A stretch of 64,000 nt of DNA from Paenibacillus sp. LS1 (GTDB lineage: Bacteria; Bacillota; Bacilli; Paenibacillales; Paenibacillaceae), in NCBI RefSeq assembly GCF_026013365.1, contig NZ_JAPDOE010000015.1:45857-109856 (forward strand), read 5' to 3'. This document shows positions 34,682 through 43,622 of this stretch, in pieces (positions within the stretch are counted from its first letter, which is position 1; each line of letters starts with the position of its first letter). The notes under the pieces were generated by a model, which saw nothing but the letters and a program-made list of their open reading frames with translations, did not search any database and was not told where the DNA came from. The translations under genes were made by a program, and so were the position numbers.

Positions 34682-35185
34682 ATGATCAGTAATACGATCT
34701 TAGAGCTACTTCATCAGTATGGATATCTGATTTTTTATTTTGCCTTCTCATTAGGGCCTTTCGGGATTCCAATTCCAAATGAGATCACGATTATCAGCGG
34801 TGCCATTCTGAGCCACACAGGAGTTATCAATTCATGGATCACATACTTTTGCATTCTGTCAGGACTTTTAACGGCCATTACCTTTGCTTATTTTGCAGGA
34901 AAGATGTTCGGACCCAAGATAAAACACAGATTCCAACATCATAAACACTTCGTCAAGGCTGAACGAATTCTGAACCAGTACGGCAATTGGGCAATGTGCA
35001 TCGGTTTGTTTATCCCGCTTGTGCGATACGTCCTCCCTGTGGTGATTGGGCTGAGCGGCGTTCATTATAGAAAATTTGCTCTTATTTCATATTCCAGTGC
35101 TTTGCTCTGGACCATCACCTATTTTACAGCAGGAACTTACTTCGGTGGTCCCATTCTATCTACGCTTCAATTATTCCATTTTTGA
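34682..35185 (+). CDS. DedA/SNARE-associated (VTT) family membrane protein
   Basis: A 167-residue protein with four to five hydrophobic segments. The family signature is seen as LGPFGIPIPNEITIISGA (residues 23-40) and the GLFIPLVRYVLPVVIGLSGV stretch (near 105-124) with the conserved Arg. DedA/VTT proteins act as lipid scramblases or flippases; relatives in Bacillus recycle undecaprenyl phosphate (UptA) or phosphatidylethanolamine (PetA). AGGAGG is 6 bases before ATG 34682. The promoter carries operator site C. Confidence 0.88.
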   Translation: MISNTILELLHQYGYLIFYFAFSLGPFGIPIPNEITIISGAILSHTGVINSWITYFCILSGLLTAITFAYFAGKMFGPKIKHRFQHHKHFVKAERILNQYGNWAMCIGLFIPLVRYVLPVVIGLSGVHYRKFALISYSSALLWTITYFTAGTYFGGPILSTLQLFHF

Positions 35186-35218
35186 CCGGATTGAATCACA
35201 TATATGGAGGAACCCAAA

Positions 35219-35785
35219 TTGAATTCCAATAAACCTTTTTTATTTCTGAAAAGCTTTCTTGAAAGCCCTAAACATGTTGGCAGCATCATACCCAGTTCCC
35301 GGTTTCTCGCCAACAAAATGGTGAATCAAGCATCTTGGTTAGAGGCAAAAGCAGTCGCCGAACTCGGATCAGGTACGGGTGCCATCACGCGTTATATTCA
35401 TCAACAGATACAAGATTCAACTAAAGTCCTATTGTTCGAGATGAACGAAACGATGAGAAATAATCTGCAAACTGCATACCCGGAATTCTCCTGTTATCCA
35501 GATGCCGCTAGATTAGTGGAATCCATGAATCAAGAGGGTGTTCAGCAACTGGATTACATTTTTAGCGGGTTACCCTTCTTCAACTTTGAGCCTGAATTAA
35601 GAAATACGTTGGTAGACCAGATCTATAAGGCACTCAAACCTGGAGGGTTATTCATCGCCTTTCAATATTCACTTCAAATGAAAAAAACATTATCCGAGCA
35701 CTTTATCATTGAAAAAATAGAATTAGTGCCATTGAATATCCCTTCTGCGTTCGTTTATGTCTGTCGCAAAAAGGAAACAATTTAA
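35219..35785 (+). CDS. Phospholipid N-methyltransferase-like SAM enzyme (COG3963), copy 1
   Basis: A 188-residue SAM-dependent methyltransferase. The N-terminal FLKSFLESPKHVGSIIPSS motif is characteristic of PmtA-like phospholipid N-methyltransferases (COG3963); motif I is AELGSGTGAITRYI (near residue 50). Such enzymes methylate phosphatidylethanolamine, but other members methylate rRNA or unknown lipids, so the substrate is uncertain. The TTG start at 35219 with GGAGG 8 bases upstream is preferred over ATG 35204, which overlaps that ribosome site. A paralogue follows at 37651. Confidence 0.75.
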   Translation: MNSNKPFLFLKSFLESPKHVGSIIPSSRFLANKMVNQASWLEAKAVAELGSGTGAITRYIHQQIQDSTKVLLFEMNETMRNNLQTAYPEFSCYPDAARLVESMNQEGVQQLDYIFSGLPFFNFEPELRNTLVDQIYKALKPGGLFIAFQYSLQMKKTLSEHFIIEKIELVPLNIPSAFVYVCRKKETI

Positions 35786-35842
35786 ACATCCTGGGCTATC
35801 GTTTACACTGATGTTATCCTAATTTTTAAGGAGTGTTGAATT

Positions 35843-36523
35843 ATGAATACCGTTCTCGTTGTTGATGATGAACCCGATATCCGTGATGTCATTCATGTCT
35901 ATTTACGTAATGAAGGATATCATGTCATTGAAGCAGCCAATGGTGAAGAAGCGCTAAATATTATCAAAACAACATCGGTCCAGCTCGTTATTCTGGATGT
36001 TATGATGCCCATTATGGACGGAATCAAAGCCTGCTTCAAAATAAGAGAAGTATCAACGACTCCCATTATTATGCTATCCGCCAAGGAAGAGGACATTGAT
36101 AAAATTACAGGCCTAACTACTGGGGCTGACGATTACATGGTCAAACCGTTTAATCCATTAGAGTTACTTGCTCGCGTTAAGGCTCAGCTGCGACGTCAAA
36201 CACTGATCGGAAAACCAGAATCCAATTCACTTATTTTGATCAAGGAACTTGTCATTGATACAAGTAAACATTCCGTAAAGCTAAAAGAAAAGGACATTAC
36301 ACTAACTCCCCTGGAGTTTTCCATTTTGGTGTTACTTGCAAGCCATCCCGGACAAGTATTTAGCTCCGAGAAGATTTATGAGACCGTGTGGAAAGAACCT
36401 TACGGGTATTCGGATAATACGGTGATGGTCCATATTCGTAATCTGCGAGAAAAGCTGGAAGTGAATCCACGAGAACCTCAGTATATTAAAACAGTATGGG
36501 GAGTGGGTTATAAAATTGATTAG
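35843..36523 (+). CDS. OmpR family response regulator
   Basis: A 226-residue two-component regulator. The receiver domain has DDE at residues 8-10, the phosphorylated Asp52 in VILDVMMPIMDG and Lys101 in DDYMVKPFNP. The winged-helix domain contains LTPLEFSILVLLASHPGQVFS and SDNTVMVHIRNLREKLE. It overlaps the kinase gene at 36516 by 8 bases. OmpR-type regulators bind tandem repeats with an 11-bp period, which matches the sites in front of mprF, the PAP2 gene and dedA. It resembles VanR/CssR/PhoP-like regulators. Confidence 0.92.
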   Translation: MNTVLVVDDEPDIRDVIHVYLRNEGYHVIEAANGEEALNIIKTTSVQLVILDVMMPIMDGIKACFKIREVSTTPIIMLSAKEEDIDKITGLTTGADDYMVKPFNPLELLARVKAQLRRQTLIGKPESNSLILIKELVIDTSKHSVKLKEKDITLTPLEFSILVLLASHPGQVFSSEKIYETVWKEPYGYSDNTVMVHIRNLREKLEVNPREPQYIKTVWGVGYKID

Positions 36524-37616
36524 ACGATCTAACCCCTTTCAGCGAAATAGAAAGAAAAAAATTCAGATTAACATTTTGATTCGAGTTATTTTGAGTACGA
36601 TTGCTGCAGCCGGATTTAATAATTTGCTCATTTACCTCTCTATAGAGGTTTTTGAAGCGTGGGGACACGCCTGGTTTCGCAATTCGCTTCCGTATGTCAT
36701 TACTCCCATTTTTATACTAACGTTTATCTTAACTTTTCTTTTATTAACTCGTCGAATGGTTAAAGATATTATTCGCCTGGAGCAAGGGCTTCAATTCATT
36801 TCAGAAGGAAATCTGGACTACCGTGTACCCGTTAATCGACAAGATGAACTTGGACGAGTCGCTTCCAACATTAATCACATGACTGAACAACTGCAGCTAC
36901 AGATGATCAAGGAGCGCGAGCTGGAGAAATCCAAGATGGACATGATCACGGGTATCTCACATGATCTGCGCACACCGCTTACCAGCATAATCGGGTATAT
37001 TGAGCTTCTGAGAACAGAATCCTTTCAAGACAAAGCAGAGTATGACCGCTTCATTCAGAACACCTATAACAAAGCAACGCATTTAAAGAAGCTGCTCGAT
37101 GATTTATTTGAATACACGCGTCTAACCTCAATAGATACCCAATTGGATATGAAAAAGGTTGACCTATATCAACTCTTGGATCAGTTGTTGTTTGAATTTG
37201 AACCTTTAGCTCAGGAGAATGGTATCCATATCGAGAAAGAAATTGGTGATGCCCCAGTTATGGCCTGCGTGGATAGTGATAAGATTGCTCGGGCCATCGA
37301 TAATCTTCTCATGAACGCCCTGAAGTATTCCTTTAAGCCGGGTACGATCCATGTTCGAATGAGTATGCAGCATAACCAAGTTACCATTGAAGTAGAGAAT
37401 AAAGGCATGCCACTAACGATAGAGCAAAAAAACAGACTGTTTGATCGCTTTTATAAAGTGGATTATTCGAGAAGTAGCGAAGGCATTCAGACGGGGTCTG
37501 GTCTGGGTCTCTCGATTGCAAGAAATATTGCGGAGCTACATCAGGGTACTTTAACACTACAACATACACTTAACGTATTTACGTTCCAACTAAGCTTGCC
37601 TTCTAACATCCAGTGA
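36516..37616 (+). CDS. Sensor histidine kinase, cognate of the adjacent regulator
   Basis: A 366-residue membrane kinase with two transmembrane helices (about 21-45 and 60-79) around a very short extracellular loop, a HAMP-like linker (ISEGNLDYRVPVNRQDELGR), the H box SHDLRTPLTSIIGYIELL with His149, an N box RAIDNLLMNALKYS and G2 GSGLGLSIARNIAELHQG. Intramembrane-sensing design is typical of cell-envelope stress kinases. The start is TTG 36516 inside the end of the regulator gene. Its closest relative in the window is the inactive paralogue at 33427. Confidence 0.92.
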   Translation: MIRRSNPFQRNRKKKIQINILIRVILSTIAAAGFNNLLIYLSIEVFEAWGHAWFRNSLPYVITPIFILTFILTFLLLTRRMVKDIIRLEQGLQFISEGNLDYRVPVNRQDELGRVASNINHMTEQLQLQMIKERELEKSKMDMITGISHDLRTPLTSIIGYIELLRTESFQDKAEYDRFIQNTYNKATHLKKLLDDLFEYTRLTSIDTQLDMKKVDLYQLLDQLLFEFEPLAQENGIHIEKEIGDAPVMACVDSDKIARAIDNLLMNALKYSFKPGTIHVRMSMQHNQVTIEVENKGMPLTIEQKNRLFDRFYKVDYSRSSEGIQTGSGLGLSIARNIAELHQGTLTLQHTLNVFTFQLSLPSNIQ

Positions 37617-37650
37617 AACATCAATAGCATTGTTAATGGAGGATACCGCA

Positions 37651-38250
37651 ATGAAAACATCTGAACCACTTCTTTTCCTGCAAGGATTTCTGAAGAACCC
37701 CAAACGCGTAGGCAGTGTCCTCCCCAGTTCCAAATTTCTAGCCCATAAAATTGTCCAGTCTGTACCATGGGATGAGGTTAGAACCGTCGCTGAGCTGGGG
37801 CCAGGAACAGGTGCCATCACACGTCTCATGAGAGCACAATTACCGCAATCTGCAACCGTGTTTTTATTTGAAAGAGACCCCAAAATGAGAAGTAATCTGA
37901 AGAAAACATATCCTGAATTCATGTTCCATTCGAATGCATCCTATCTATTGAAAAGGATAAATCAAGAATATGTGCATCAGTTAGATAGTATCATTTGCGG
38001 ACTGCCCTTTTTTAATTTTTCCAGAGAAATGAGGCACAACATTCTGTCACAGATCCATACAGCGCTCCGTCCTGGTGGCACGTTAGTTTTATACCAGTAC
38101 TCACTTCATATGAAGAAACAATTAGCTGAGTTATTTAAGATTGAGAAGATTCAATTTGTGCCCTTCAGCTTCCCTCCTGTATTTGTGTATATTTGTCGTA
38201 AGAAGGACGAGGAAGGACACGGTGAAACGAGAGAATTGGGAGAAACCTGA
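37651..38250 (+). CDS. Phospholipid N-methyltransferase-like SAM enzyme (COG3963), copy 2
   Basis: A 199-residue paralogue of the enzyme at 35219, with FLQGFLKNPKRVGSVLPSS, motif I AELGPGTGAITRLM and CGLPFFNF shared almost word for word. The charged C-terminal tail (KDEEGHGETRELGET) is extra. GGAGG 8 bases before ATG 37651 fixes the start. It is the last gene of the block and follows the kinase by 34 bases, so it is probably cotranscribed with regulator and kinase. Confidence 0.75.
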   Translation: MKTSEPLLFLQGFLKNPKRVGSVLPSSKFLAHKIVQSVPWDEVRTVAELGPGTGAITRLMRAQLPQSATVFLFERDPKMRSNLKKTYPEFMFHSNASYLLKRINQEYVHQLDSIICGLPFFNFSREMRHNILSQIHTALRPGGTLVLYQYSLHMKKQLAELFKIEKIQFVPFSFPPVFVYICRKKDEEGHGETRELGET

Positions 38251-38306
38251 TTGCATTATTACTACAGCACTCAATTGATTTATCCATATCATGTTTTGTT
38301 ACATTT

Positions 38307-38699
38307 TCATTTTATGGTTGCCAGCCAATGAAATGCCTCATCTATGTCATGGAATTCTTGAGTTGGATTGGATATGTCCATTCCTGAGAGCATTCGGTTT
38401 GCACTTGATTTAGCTATCGCTTTATGGGGAACAATCAGTGCTGAATACGTAATTCCGGCCTCCATTGATCTCAGATACCACTCTTGTGCAACCCATTCTT
38501 GGTCATCTGGCGAAATAACGGCCAAGTGACGGCTATCGTATAACGCCTTATTTGTGCGTTTTTGCACCGCTAACTCCAACACTTTATTAAGCGGTATACG
38601 ATATTGTTCACCTTTCGCAAAGCTCTTCCATTGCAAAACAACTACCTTATTTTCTTCATTCCATGTAACAGTTGCTTGAGGGGAATCATAAAAAATCAT
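38307..38699 (-). CDS. STAS/SEC14-like (SpoIIAA-like) small protein
   Basis: A 130-residue soluble protein. The alternating beta/alpha pattern (ATVTWNEENKVVVLQWKSFAKGEQYRIPLNKVLEL..., then KALYDSRHLAVISPDDQEWV) fits the SpoIIAA-like STAS fold found in many uncharacterised proteins. It lacks a clear phosphorylation motif. The start at ATG 38699 has AGGAGCTGG upstream. It is convergent to the lipid block and precedes nothing in an obvious operon. Confidence 0.55.
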   Translation of the reverse strand: MIFYDSPQATVTWNEENKVVVLQWKSFAKGEQYRIPLNKVLELAVQKRTNKALYDSRHLAVISPDDQEWVAQEWYLRSMEAGITYSALIVPHKAIAKSSANRMLSGMDISNPTQEFHDIDEAFHWLATIK

Positions 38700-38724
38700 T
38701 TCGACCAGCTCCTTTTTTTAATAT

Positions 38725-39507
38725 TTAATGTCCTGTCTTGTCTTGGGACGATCTAATCATGCGAGTCATCATCTTACGTGGTAACAAGCGCGGCATAAAT
38801 GCAATGAATCGATTTCGAGCTCCAGGCATAATTAACGTCTTGCCACGCAAGAAGCCTTGATATCCTTCTTCCGCTACCTGTCCAGCTTCCATGATTGGGC
38901 CCTGCAACATCTTCGAGACCCCCATACCCGACCGATCAACAAACCCGGTGGATGTCAGGCCTGGGCACAGTGCCGTCACCGTAACGCCAGTTCCGCTTAC
39001 TTCATTCTCCAAAGCCTCGGTGAATGATAGTACGTACGCCTTTGTTGCGTAGTATACCGACATCATCGGTCCAGGGAAAAAGCCTACCAATGAAGCCACA
39101 TTCATCACGCCGCCGTGCCCACGTTCGATCATGCCCGGCAAGAACAGTTTTGTCATGACGGTTAAAGCCGTTATATTCACATCGATCATATTGACTTCTT
39201 GTTCCAGATCCGTTTCCATAAACGTCCCGAACAGACCGAAGCCTGCATTATTGACAAGATAGTCAACAACAATGCCCTTTTCCTTCAGCTCATTATAAAT
39301 CTCCTGTGGTACCCCAGGTGCCGCTACATCTTTGGCAATAACCGTCGTTTGAATACCATACTTTTTCTGATACTCCTGAGCTAGATCCTGTATCTTACCC
39401 TCGCTTCGTGCTACCAGCACAATATGATGTCCACCTTTGGCAAACCGATCTGCTAACTCTTTACCGATCCCACCCGATACGCCTGTGATGAGTACTGTCT
39501 TCCTCAT
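38725..39507 (-). CDS. Short-chain dehydrogenase/reductase
   Basis: A 260-residue SDR. TGVSGGIGKELA (residues 8-19) is the cofactor loop, NNAG at 87-90 and the catalytic Ser/Tyr/Lys appear as VASLVG...YYATKAYV near residues 135-158. LTSTGFVDRSG and the RMIRSSQD tail suggest the classical NADP type. Substrate unknown. It is downstream of the TetR gene on the same strand and a palindromic operator lies just before it, so it is likely repressed by that regulator. Confidence 0.88.
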   Translation of the reverse strand: MRKTVLITGVSGGIGKELADRFAKGGHHIVLVARSEGKIQDLAQEYQKKYGIQTTVIAKDVAAPGVPQEIYNELKEKGIVVDYLVNNAGFGLFGTFMETDLEQEVNMIDVNITALTVMTKLFLPGMIERGHGGVMNVASLVGFFPGPMMSVYYATKAYVLSFTEALENEVSGTGVTVTALCPGLTSTGFVDRSGMGVSKMLQGPIMEAGQVAEEGYQGFLRGKTLIMPGARNRFIAFMPRLLPRKMMTRMIRSSQDKTGH

Positions 39508-39561
39508 GTTGTTGCCTGCCTCTCTTTGCTAAAAAATATGCTTCATCTGGAACGTCAATAT

Positions 39562-39577
39562 TAGAATGAACATTCTA
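39562..39577. promoter_or_regulatory. Candidate TetR-family operator before the SDR gene
   Basis: TAGAATGAACATTCTA has perfect 7-bp arms around AA. It lies 55 bases upstream of the SDR start and 20 bases past the TetR stop codon, so it could control the SDR promoter. Confidence 0.5.
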
Positions 39578-39596
39578 TAATGTTGAAAAAAATAGA

Positions 39597-40175
39597 CTAC
39601 CTCAGTATGAGATCCATGGATAGCATCGCTATACGAAGCAGTTTTTCCTTGGTCATCGAAGTCTTGGCCATTACCCTTAACCCAACGCCTACATTATGCA
39701 GATATTCCGCCAATACCTCGGCGTTGTACTCCGTAGTGAATTCATTTTCTCGCTGTCCCCACACCATGATGTCCTTGATTAGTTTCTCGGTATTTGCAAA
39801 CATCTCCTTCGATCGGTTGTTCATGTCGTCATCCCGTGCCGCTAATTCTACCGTCGAATTGACAATAAAGCAGCCTGATGCTGGAGATTCCTCTCCATGA
39901 ATTAAAGAAGAAAATATAAACTGAAGTGCTTCAGTTGCCGTTTTGGAACGCTTTACGCCTGCTGCAAGGGCGGAGCTGATTTTGCGATCATACAGGTCTA
40001 CTGACTTTAGAAACAAGGTATGTTTGTCGCCAAATGTGTCATACAAGCTTTTACGATGAATTCCCATATGATTGACCAGATCCGTCATAGACGTCTTCTC
40101 ATAGCCTTGTTCCCAAAAAAGTTTCATCGCTTTATCCAGTACAACAGACTCTTCGAACTCTTTGCTTCTTGCCAT
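39597..40175 (-). CDS. TetR/AcrR family transcriptional regulator
   Basis: A 192-residue regulator with the TetR helix-turn-helix near residues 25-50 (QGYEKTSMTDLVNHMGIHRKSLYDTFGDKHTLF). The C-terminal ligand domain ends with GVGLRVMAKTSMTKEKLLRIAMLS. It is most like YxaF/YezE-type repressors that respond to hydrophobic or electrophilic compounds. It sits between the SDR and a zinc-less quinone-reductase-type gene and likely controls the neighbouring oxidoreductases. Confidence 0.9.
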   Translation of the reverse strand: MARSKEFEESVVLDKAMKLFWEQGYEKTSMTDLVNHMGIHRKSLYDTFGDKHTLFLKSVDLYDRKISSALAAGVKRSKTATEALQFIFSSLIHGEESPASGCFIVNSTVELAARDDDMNNRSKEMFANTEKLIKDIMVWGQRENEFTTEYNAEVLAEYLHNVGVGLRVMAKTSMTKEKLLRIAMLSMDLILR

Positions 40176-40231
40176 TAGCTTCCCTCCTGTTCAGAAAACG
40201 AACATTGAAATAACATGCTCTCGTTAGGCCT

Positions 40232-41233
40232 TTAAAAGGTAAGAATGACTTTACCCTGGGAGTGACCCGTGGACACTTTAATCAATGCCTTTTCAATGTC
40301 ATCAAACGTATAGGTTGAATCGATCGAGGGTTTGATTCCTTCTTTTTCTACAAGGGCTGTGATTTCTTGTAATTGACGCCCACTGGAGTGCACGAATATA
40401 AAACGATATTCATTTTGATTTTTACGCGCTAAAGAATCCAGGCGTGCACCTACGAGACCAAACAATGCTTTTTTCCACATCGGAAAATGGCTGTCCGCTG
40501 CAAAACGATAATTGGGCCCCGCTTTCAAAGAAACTAATTTCCCCTGTGGTTTCAAAATGCTCAGTTCAGCTTTGATTTCATCCGCACCCAAGGTGTCAAT
40601 CACATAATCGATATCGGACAGGATATCAGCATAATGTTCGGTTTTATAATCAATGAATTGATCTGCTCCGATCGACAATGTACGTGATCTGCCTCTTTCG
40701 CTGCCGCTTGTAATCACCGTTAGCCCCATGGACTTGGCCATCGGGATAGCCATCGCACCGAATCCACCGGTTCCTCCAGGTATAAACAGCTTTTTATTTG
40801 GTTCAGCTCGGAGTACATCATGCAATGCTTGATACGCGGTCAAGGCAGTAAGGGGTACTGCAGCAGCTTCGATAAAAGACAGATTTTCAGGCATGATGGA
40901 TAAAGCATCCTCATGTACAGCCGCATATTCAGCAAAAGCACCAATTTTATTTAGTGGCAACCTGGTATAAACCTTATCACCCACTTTAAAATTCAAAACA
41001 TCATCACCGACAGCTTCAATGACACCAGATAGTTCATTACCTAAAGTTAAAGGTAACGTATAGTCAGCAATCATCCGAACACTACCATTCATATTCAAGA
41101 TATCCAGCGGATTTACACCCGCAGCTTTCACTTTGACAAGAACCTCATGGCTCTGAATCTGAGGTATCTCAATATTATTGATTTCCACTTGGATTTTTTT
41201 GGAGTATTTCCGTATTTGGACTGCTCTCATCAT
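40232..41233 (-). CDS. Zinc-independent NADP quinone oxidoreductase / alcohol dehydrogenase (MDR family)
   Basis: A 333-residue medium-chain reductase. GNELSGVIEAVGDDV near residue 65, GDKVYTR, the cofactor motif PGGTGGFGAMAIPMAKSMG (about 151-169) and the absence of the catalytic zinc cysteines put it with quinone oxidoreductases. Likely reduces reactive carbonyls or quinones. It is upstream of the TetR gene and downstream of the OYE gene on one strand, giving an apparent electrophile-detoxification cluster. Confidence 0.85.
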   Translation of the reverse strand: MMRAVQIRKYSKKIQVEINNIEIPQIQSHEVLVKVKAAGVNPLDILNMNGSVRMIADYTLPLTLGNELSGVIEAVGDDVLNFKVGDKVYTRLPLNKIGAFAEYAAVHEDALSIMPENLSFIEAAAVPLTALTAYQALHDVLRAEPNKKLFIPGGTGGFGAMAIPMAKSMGLTVITSGSERGRSRTLSIGADQFIDYKTEHYADILSDIDYVIDTLGADEIKAELSILKPQGKLVSLKAGPNYRFAADSHFPMWKKALFGLVGARLDSLARKNQNEYRFIFVHSSGRQLQEITALVEKEGIKPSIDSTYTFDDIEKALIKVSTGHSQGKVILTF

Positions 41234-41314
41234 TTATCCACTTCCTTTGCTTATAGACTAAGAACATGGCGCGCAATGTTCAGTTGTACGCCATGTTCCA
41301 GGCTTGGCTTTGTG

Positions 41315-42400
41315 CTAGTGTTGCCCCTCTTGTGACTTTAATTCTTCCAACGTAGGATAGTCCGTGTAACCTTTACTTCCCATTCCAAAAAATGTTGTCG
41401 GATCTGCTTCATTCAGTGAAGCACCTTGTTGAAGTCGTTCCACCAAATCTGGATTGGCTAAAGACCATACACCAACTGGTACCAGATCAGCAAGACCTCG
41501 ATCTAGATCTACACTGAGATCCTCCAAAGTTCTTCCAGCCCGATTGACCAACAATGGATTTTGCCAGATTGAACGAATGTCTTGCAGCAGGTTCTCATCT
41601 CCAAGGTGCATCACATGAAGGTAAACCAAGTCCAATTGCGCCAATTCTTGTACAAGGTAGCGATAGAGTTCAGGACCTTGTTCACCATCTTGAATTCCAC
41701 CCAGCGGTGTCCCTGGCGAAATACGGAAGCCTGTTCGTTCTGCGCCTATTTCCTCCACGATGGCTTTCGTTACTTCAATCGCGAAACGAGCACGATTTTC
41801 AATAGACCCGCCATACTCATCTGTGCGTGTATTTGAATTTTCTCCGAAGAACTGATTAATCAAATAGCCATTGGCTCCATGAATTTCGACGCCATCTGCC
41901 CCTGCTTCGATCGCTGCAGCTGCTGCTTTTCGGAAATCGGCGATGGTGGTTTGAATATCTTCCTGACTCAATTCCCGTGGAACGGGGATATCCTGCATCC
42001 CTGTGGCCGTGAACATTTCCACACCCGGTGCGATTGCAGACGGAGCAACTGGTTGACGATGATGCGGGGTATTGTCCGGATGTGACATGCGGCCAGCATG
42101 CATTAGTTGGATGTATACATATCCACCAGCTTCATGCACAGCATCCGTTACCTTTTTCCATCCTTCAATATGCTTGTCGGTGTAGATGCCAGGTGACCAT
42201 AAGTAACCTTGTCCATCATCAGAAGGTTGTGCACCTTCCGTAATCAGAAGTCCCATGGTTGCACGCTGAGCATAATACAATGCAGCCAGCTCTCCAGGTG
42301 TACCATCTTCTTGCGCTCGACTACGTGTCATGGGTGCCATCGCTAGTCGATGGGGCAGTTCCATGTTGCCAATTTTCGTTTTACTCCATATCTTTTCCAA
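41315..42400 (-). CDS. Old Yellow Enzyme family alkene reductase (NemA-like)
   Basis: A 361-residue FMN enzyme. The order MAPMTRSRAQEDGTPGELAALYYAQRA (residues 21-47), QLMHAGRMSHPDNTPHHR, the substrate motif GVEIHGANGYLINQFF (near 172-187) and FGMGSKGYTDYPTLEE end match NemA/YqiG-type old yellow enzymes that reduce activated C=C bonds and nitro groups. The TTG start at 42400 has AGAGGAG 9 bases upstream. It belongs with the oxidoreductase cluster. Confidence 0.9.
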   Translation of the reverse strand: MEKIWSKTKIGNMELPHRLAMAPMTRSRAQEDGTPGELAALYYAQRATMGLLITEGAQPSDDGQGYLWSPGIYTDKHIEGWKKVTDAVHEAGGYVYIQLMHAGRMSHPDNTPHHRQPVAPSAIAPGVEMFTATGMQDIPVPRELSQEDIQTTIADFRKAAAAAIEAGADGVEIHGANGYLINQFFGENSNTRTDEYGGSIENRARFAIEVTKAIVEEIGAERTGFRISPGTPLGGIQDGEQGPELYRYLVQELAQLDLVYLHVMHLGDENLLQDIRSIWQNPLLVNRAGRTLEDLSVDLDRGLADLVPVGVWSLANPDLVERLQQGASLNEADPTTFFGMGSKGYTDYPTLEELKSQEGQH

Positions 42401-42461
42401 TTGAACGCGCTCCTCTTCTTATTTAAGATTTTGTAGATGTATTCTCTGAAAATCTGCTGTA

Positions 42462-43220
42462 TTAATTCAATTCTGAAATCACCGGGTAGATTGCGCCTGT
42501 CAGTTGGAACTCATAGTTCTGGTCTACAATTCCTACGACCACTTCATTGTGATCATACAGATTGATCATGAAGCCTGCCATTTCTTTAGCTGTGTGATAT
42601 TTAGGCATATTCGCTTTGTAATCAAAAGCTTCAGCATCTAGTGATTTTTGTACAAATTCTGTTTCCGTAATCGCTGGTGCAAGTACCTTCGCTTTTAGTT
42701 TTGCACCTTTCAGTTCCAGTTCTTTGGCAAGACCTTCTGTGAAGGCACTCACGTAGTATTTGGATGCAGAATAAGTAACACTGCCTACAGCAATGGCATA
42801 TCCGAGCGCGGAGGAGACGTTAATCAACTGAGTACCTTCGACATTCGCGTAATCTCGCACATACAATGTAGATAGAATGGTCAAGGATTCAATGTTTACA
42901 CGCAGCATGGTCTCCACTTTATCCAAATTCTGATCAGCAATAAACGAGCCTTCTCCAAGCCCTGCATTATTGATCCAAGTCTCAATTTCATATTCCTTCA
43001 AATCGTTATACAGCGTGTACGCCTCTGCGGTAACAGACAAGTCGCTTATATGAACGATAACATTTACTTTAGGGTCGATACCCTGAATAGTCGATTTAAG
43101 GTCTTCCAGCTTATCCAATCTTCTAGCTACCAAGATCAAGTTCTTGCCCCGTGCTGCAAATGCCAATGCTGTTTCATATCCGATTCCTGAACTTGCTCCT
43201 GTAATTACGGTGTATTTCAT
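42462..43220 (-). CDS. Short-chain dehydrogenase/reductase
   Basis: A 252-residue SDR. TGASSGIGYETALAFA is at residues 6-21, NNAG at 86-89, and the catalytic Ser and YSASKYYV (Tyr/Lys) near residue 150. It is less than 40% like the SDR at 38725 by eye. GGGAGAG precedes ATG 43220. A 14-bp palindrome lies 50 bases upstream of the start. Confidence 0.88.
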   Translation of the reverse strand: MKYTVITGASSGIGYETALAFAARGKNLILVARRLDKLEDLKSTIQGIDPKVNVIVHISDLSVTAEAYTLYNDLKEYEIETWINNAGLGEGSFIADQNLDKVETMLRVNIESLTILSTLYVRDYANVEGTQLINVSSALGYAIAVGSVTYSASKYYVSAFTEGLAKELELKGAKLKAKVLAPAITETEFVQKSLDAEAFDYKANMPKYHTAKEMAGFMINLYDHNEVVVGIVDQNYEFQLTGAIYPVISELN

Positions 43221-43267
43221 CTTATTCTCTCCCTCATATTGTTTAGATTAGTGTGATTTTAGTTTTG

Positions 43268-43281
43268 AGAACGATCGTTCT
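43268..43281. promoter_or_regulatory. Candidate repressor palindrome upstream of the SDR gene
   Basis: AGAACGATCGTTCT is a perfect 14-bp palindrome about 50 bases before the SDR start; a half-site-like AGAACGAACAG recurs at 43336. The 400-base gap 43221-43622 otherwise shows no gene. Confidence 0.5.
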
Positions 43282-43622
43282 TTATTGTGCAAAAAAAAAC
43301 AGTTAGATCTAACTTGCTGTTAGCATACCATTTCTAGAACGAACAGTAAAGTATTATTTTATATGTAGCAAATGTGCTTGAAACATACTTAAATGAGAAT
43401 AAAATCATGCTATATAAACCCATTTTTATATCATAAGTTAAGAATTCCTATATCGTTTCATAAGTTCTTTCATTGAATAATCTAATGTCAGGCTGCTGGC
43501 CACAAGTATAACCATCAGGGCAATCAGCATTAGGCGAACATGCCTTACCCCGGTTTCGTTTACGAAAGTGATGACTTCACATATTTCCTTCCATCACTAA
43601 ACATCAACCTTTCCTGACTACG

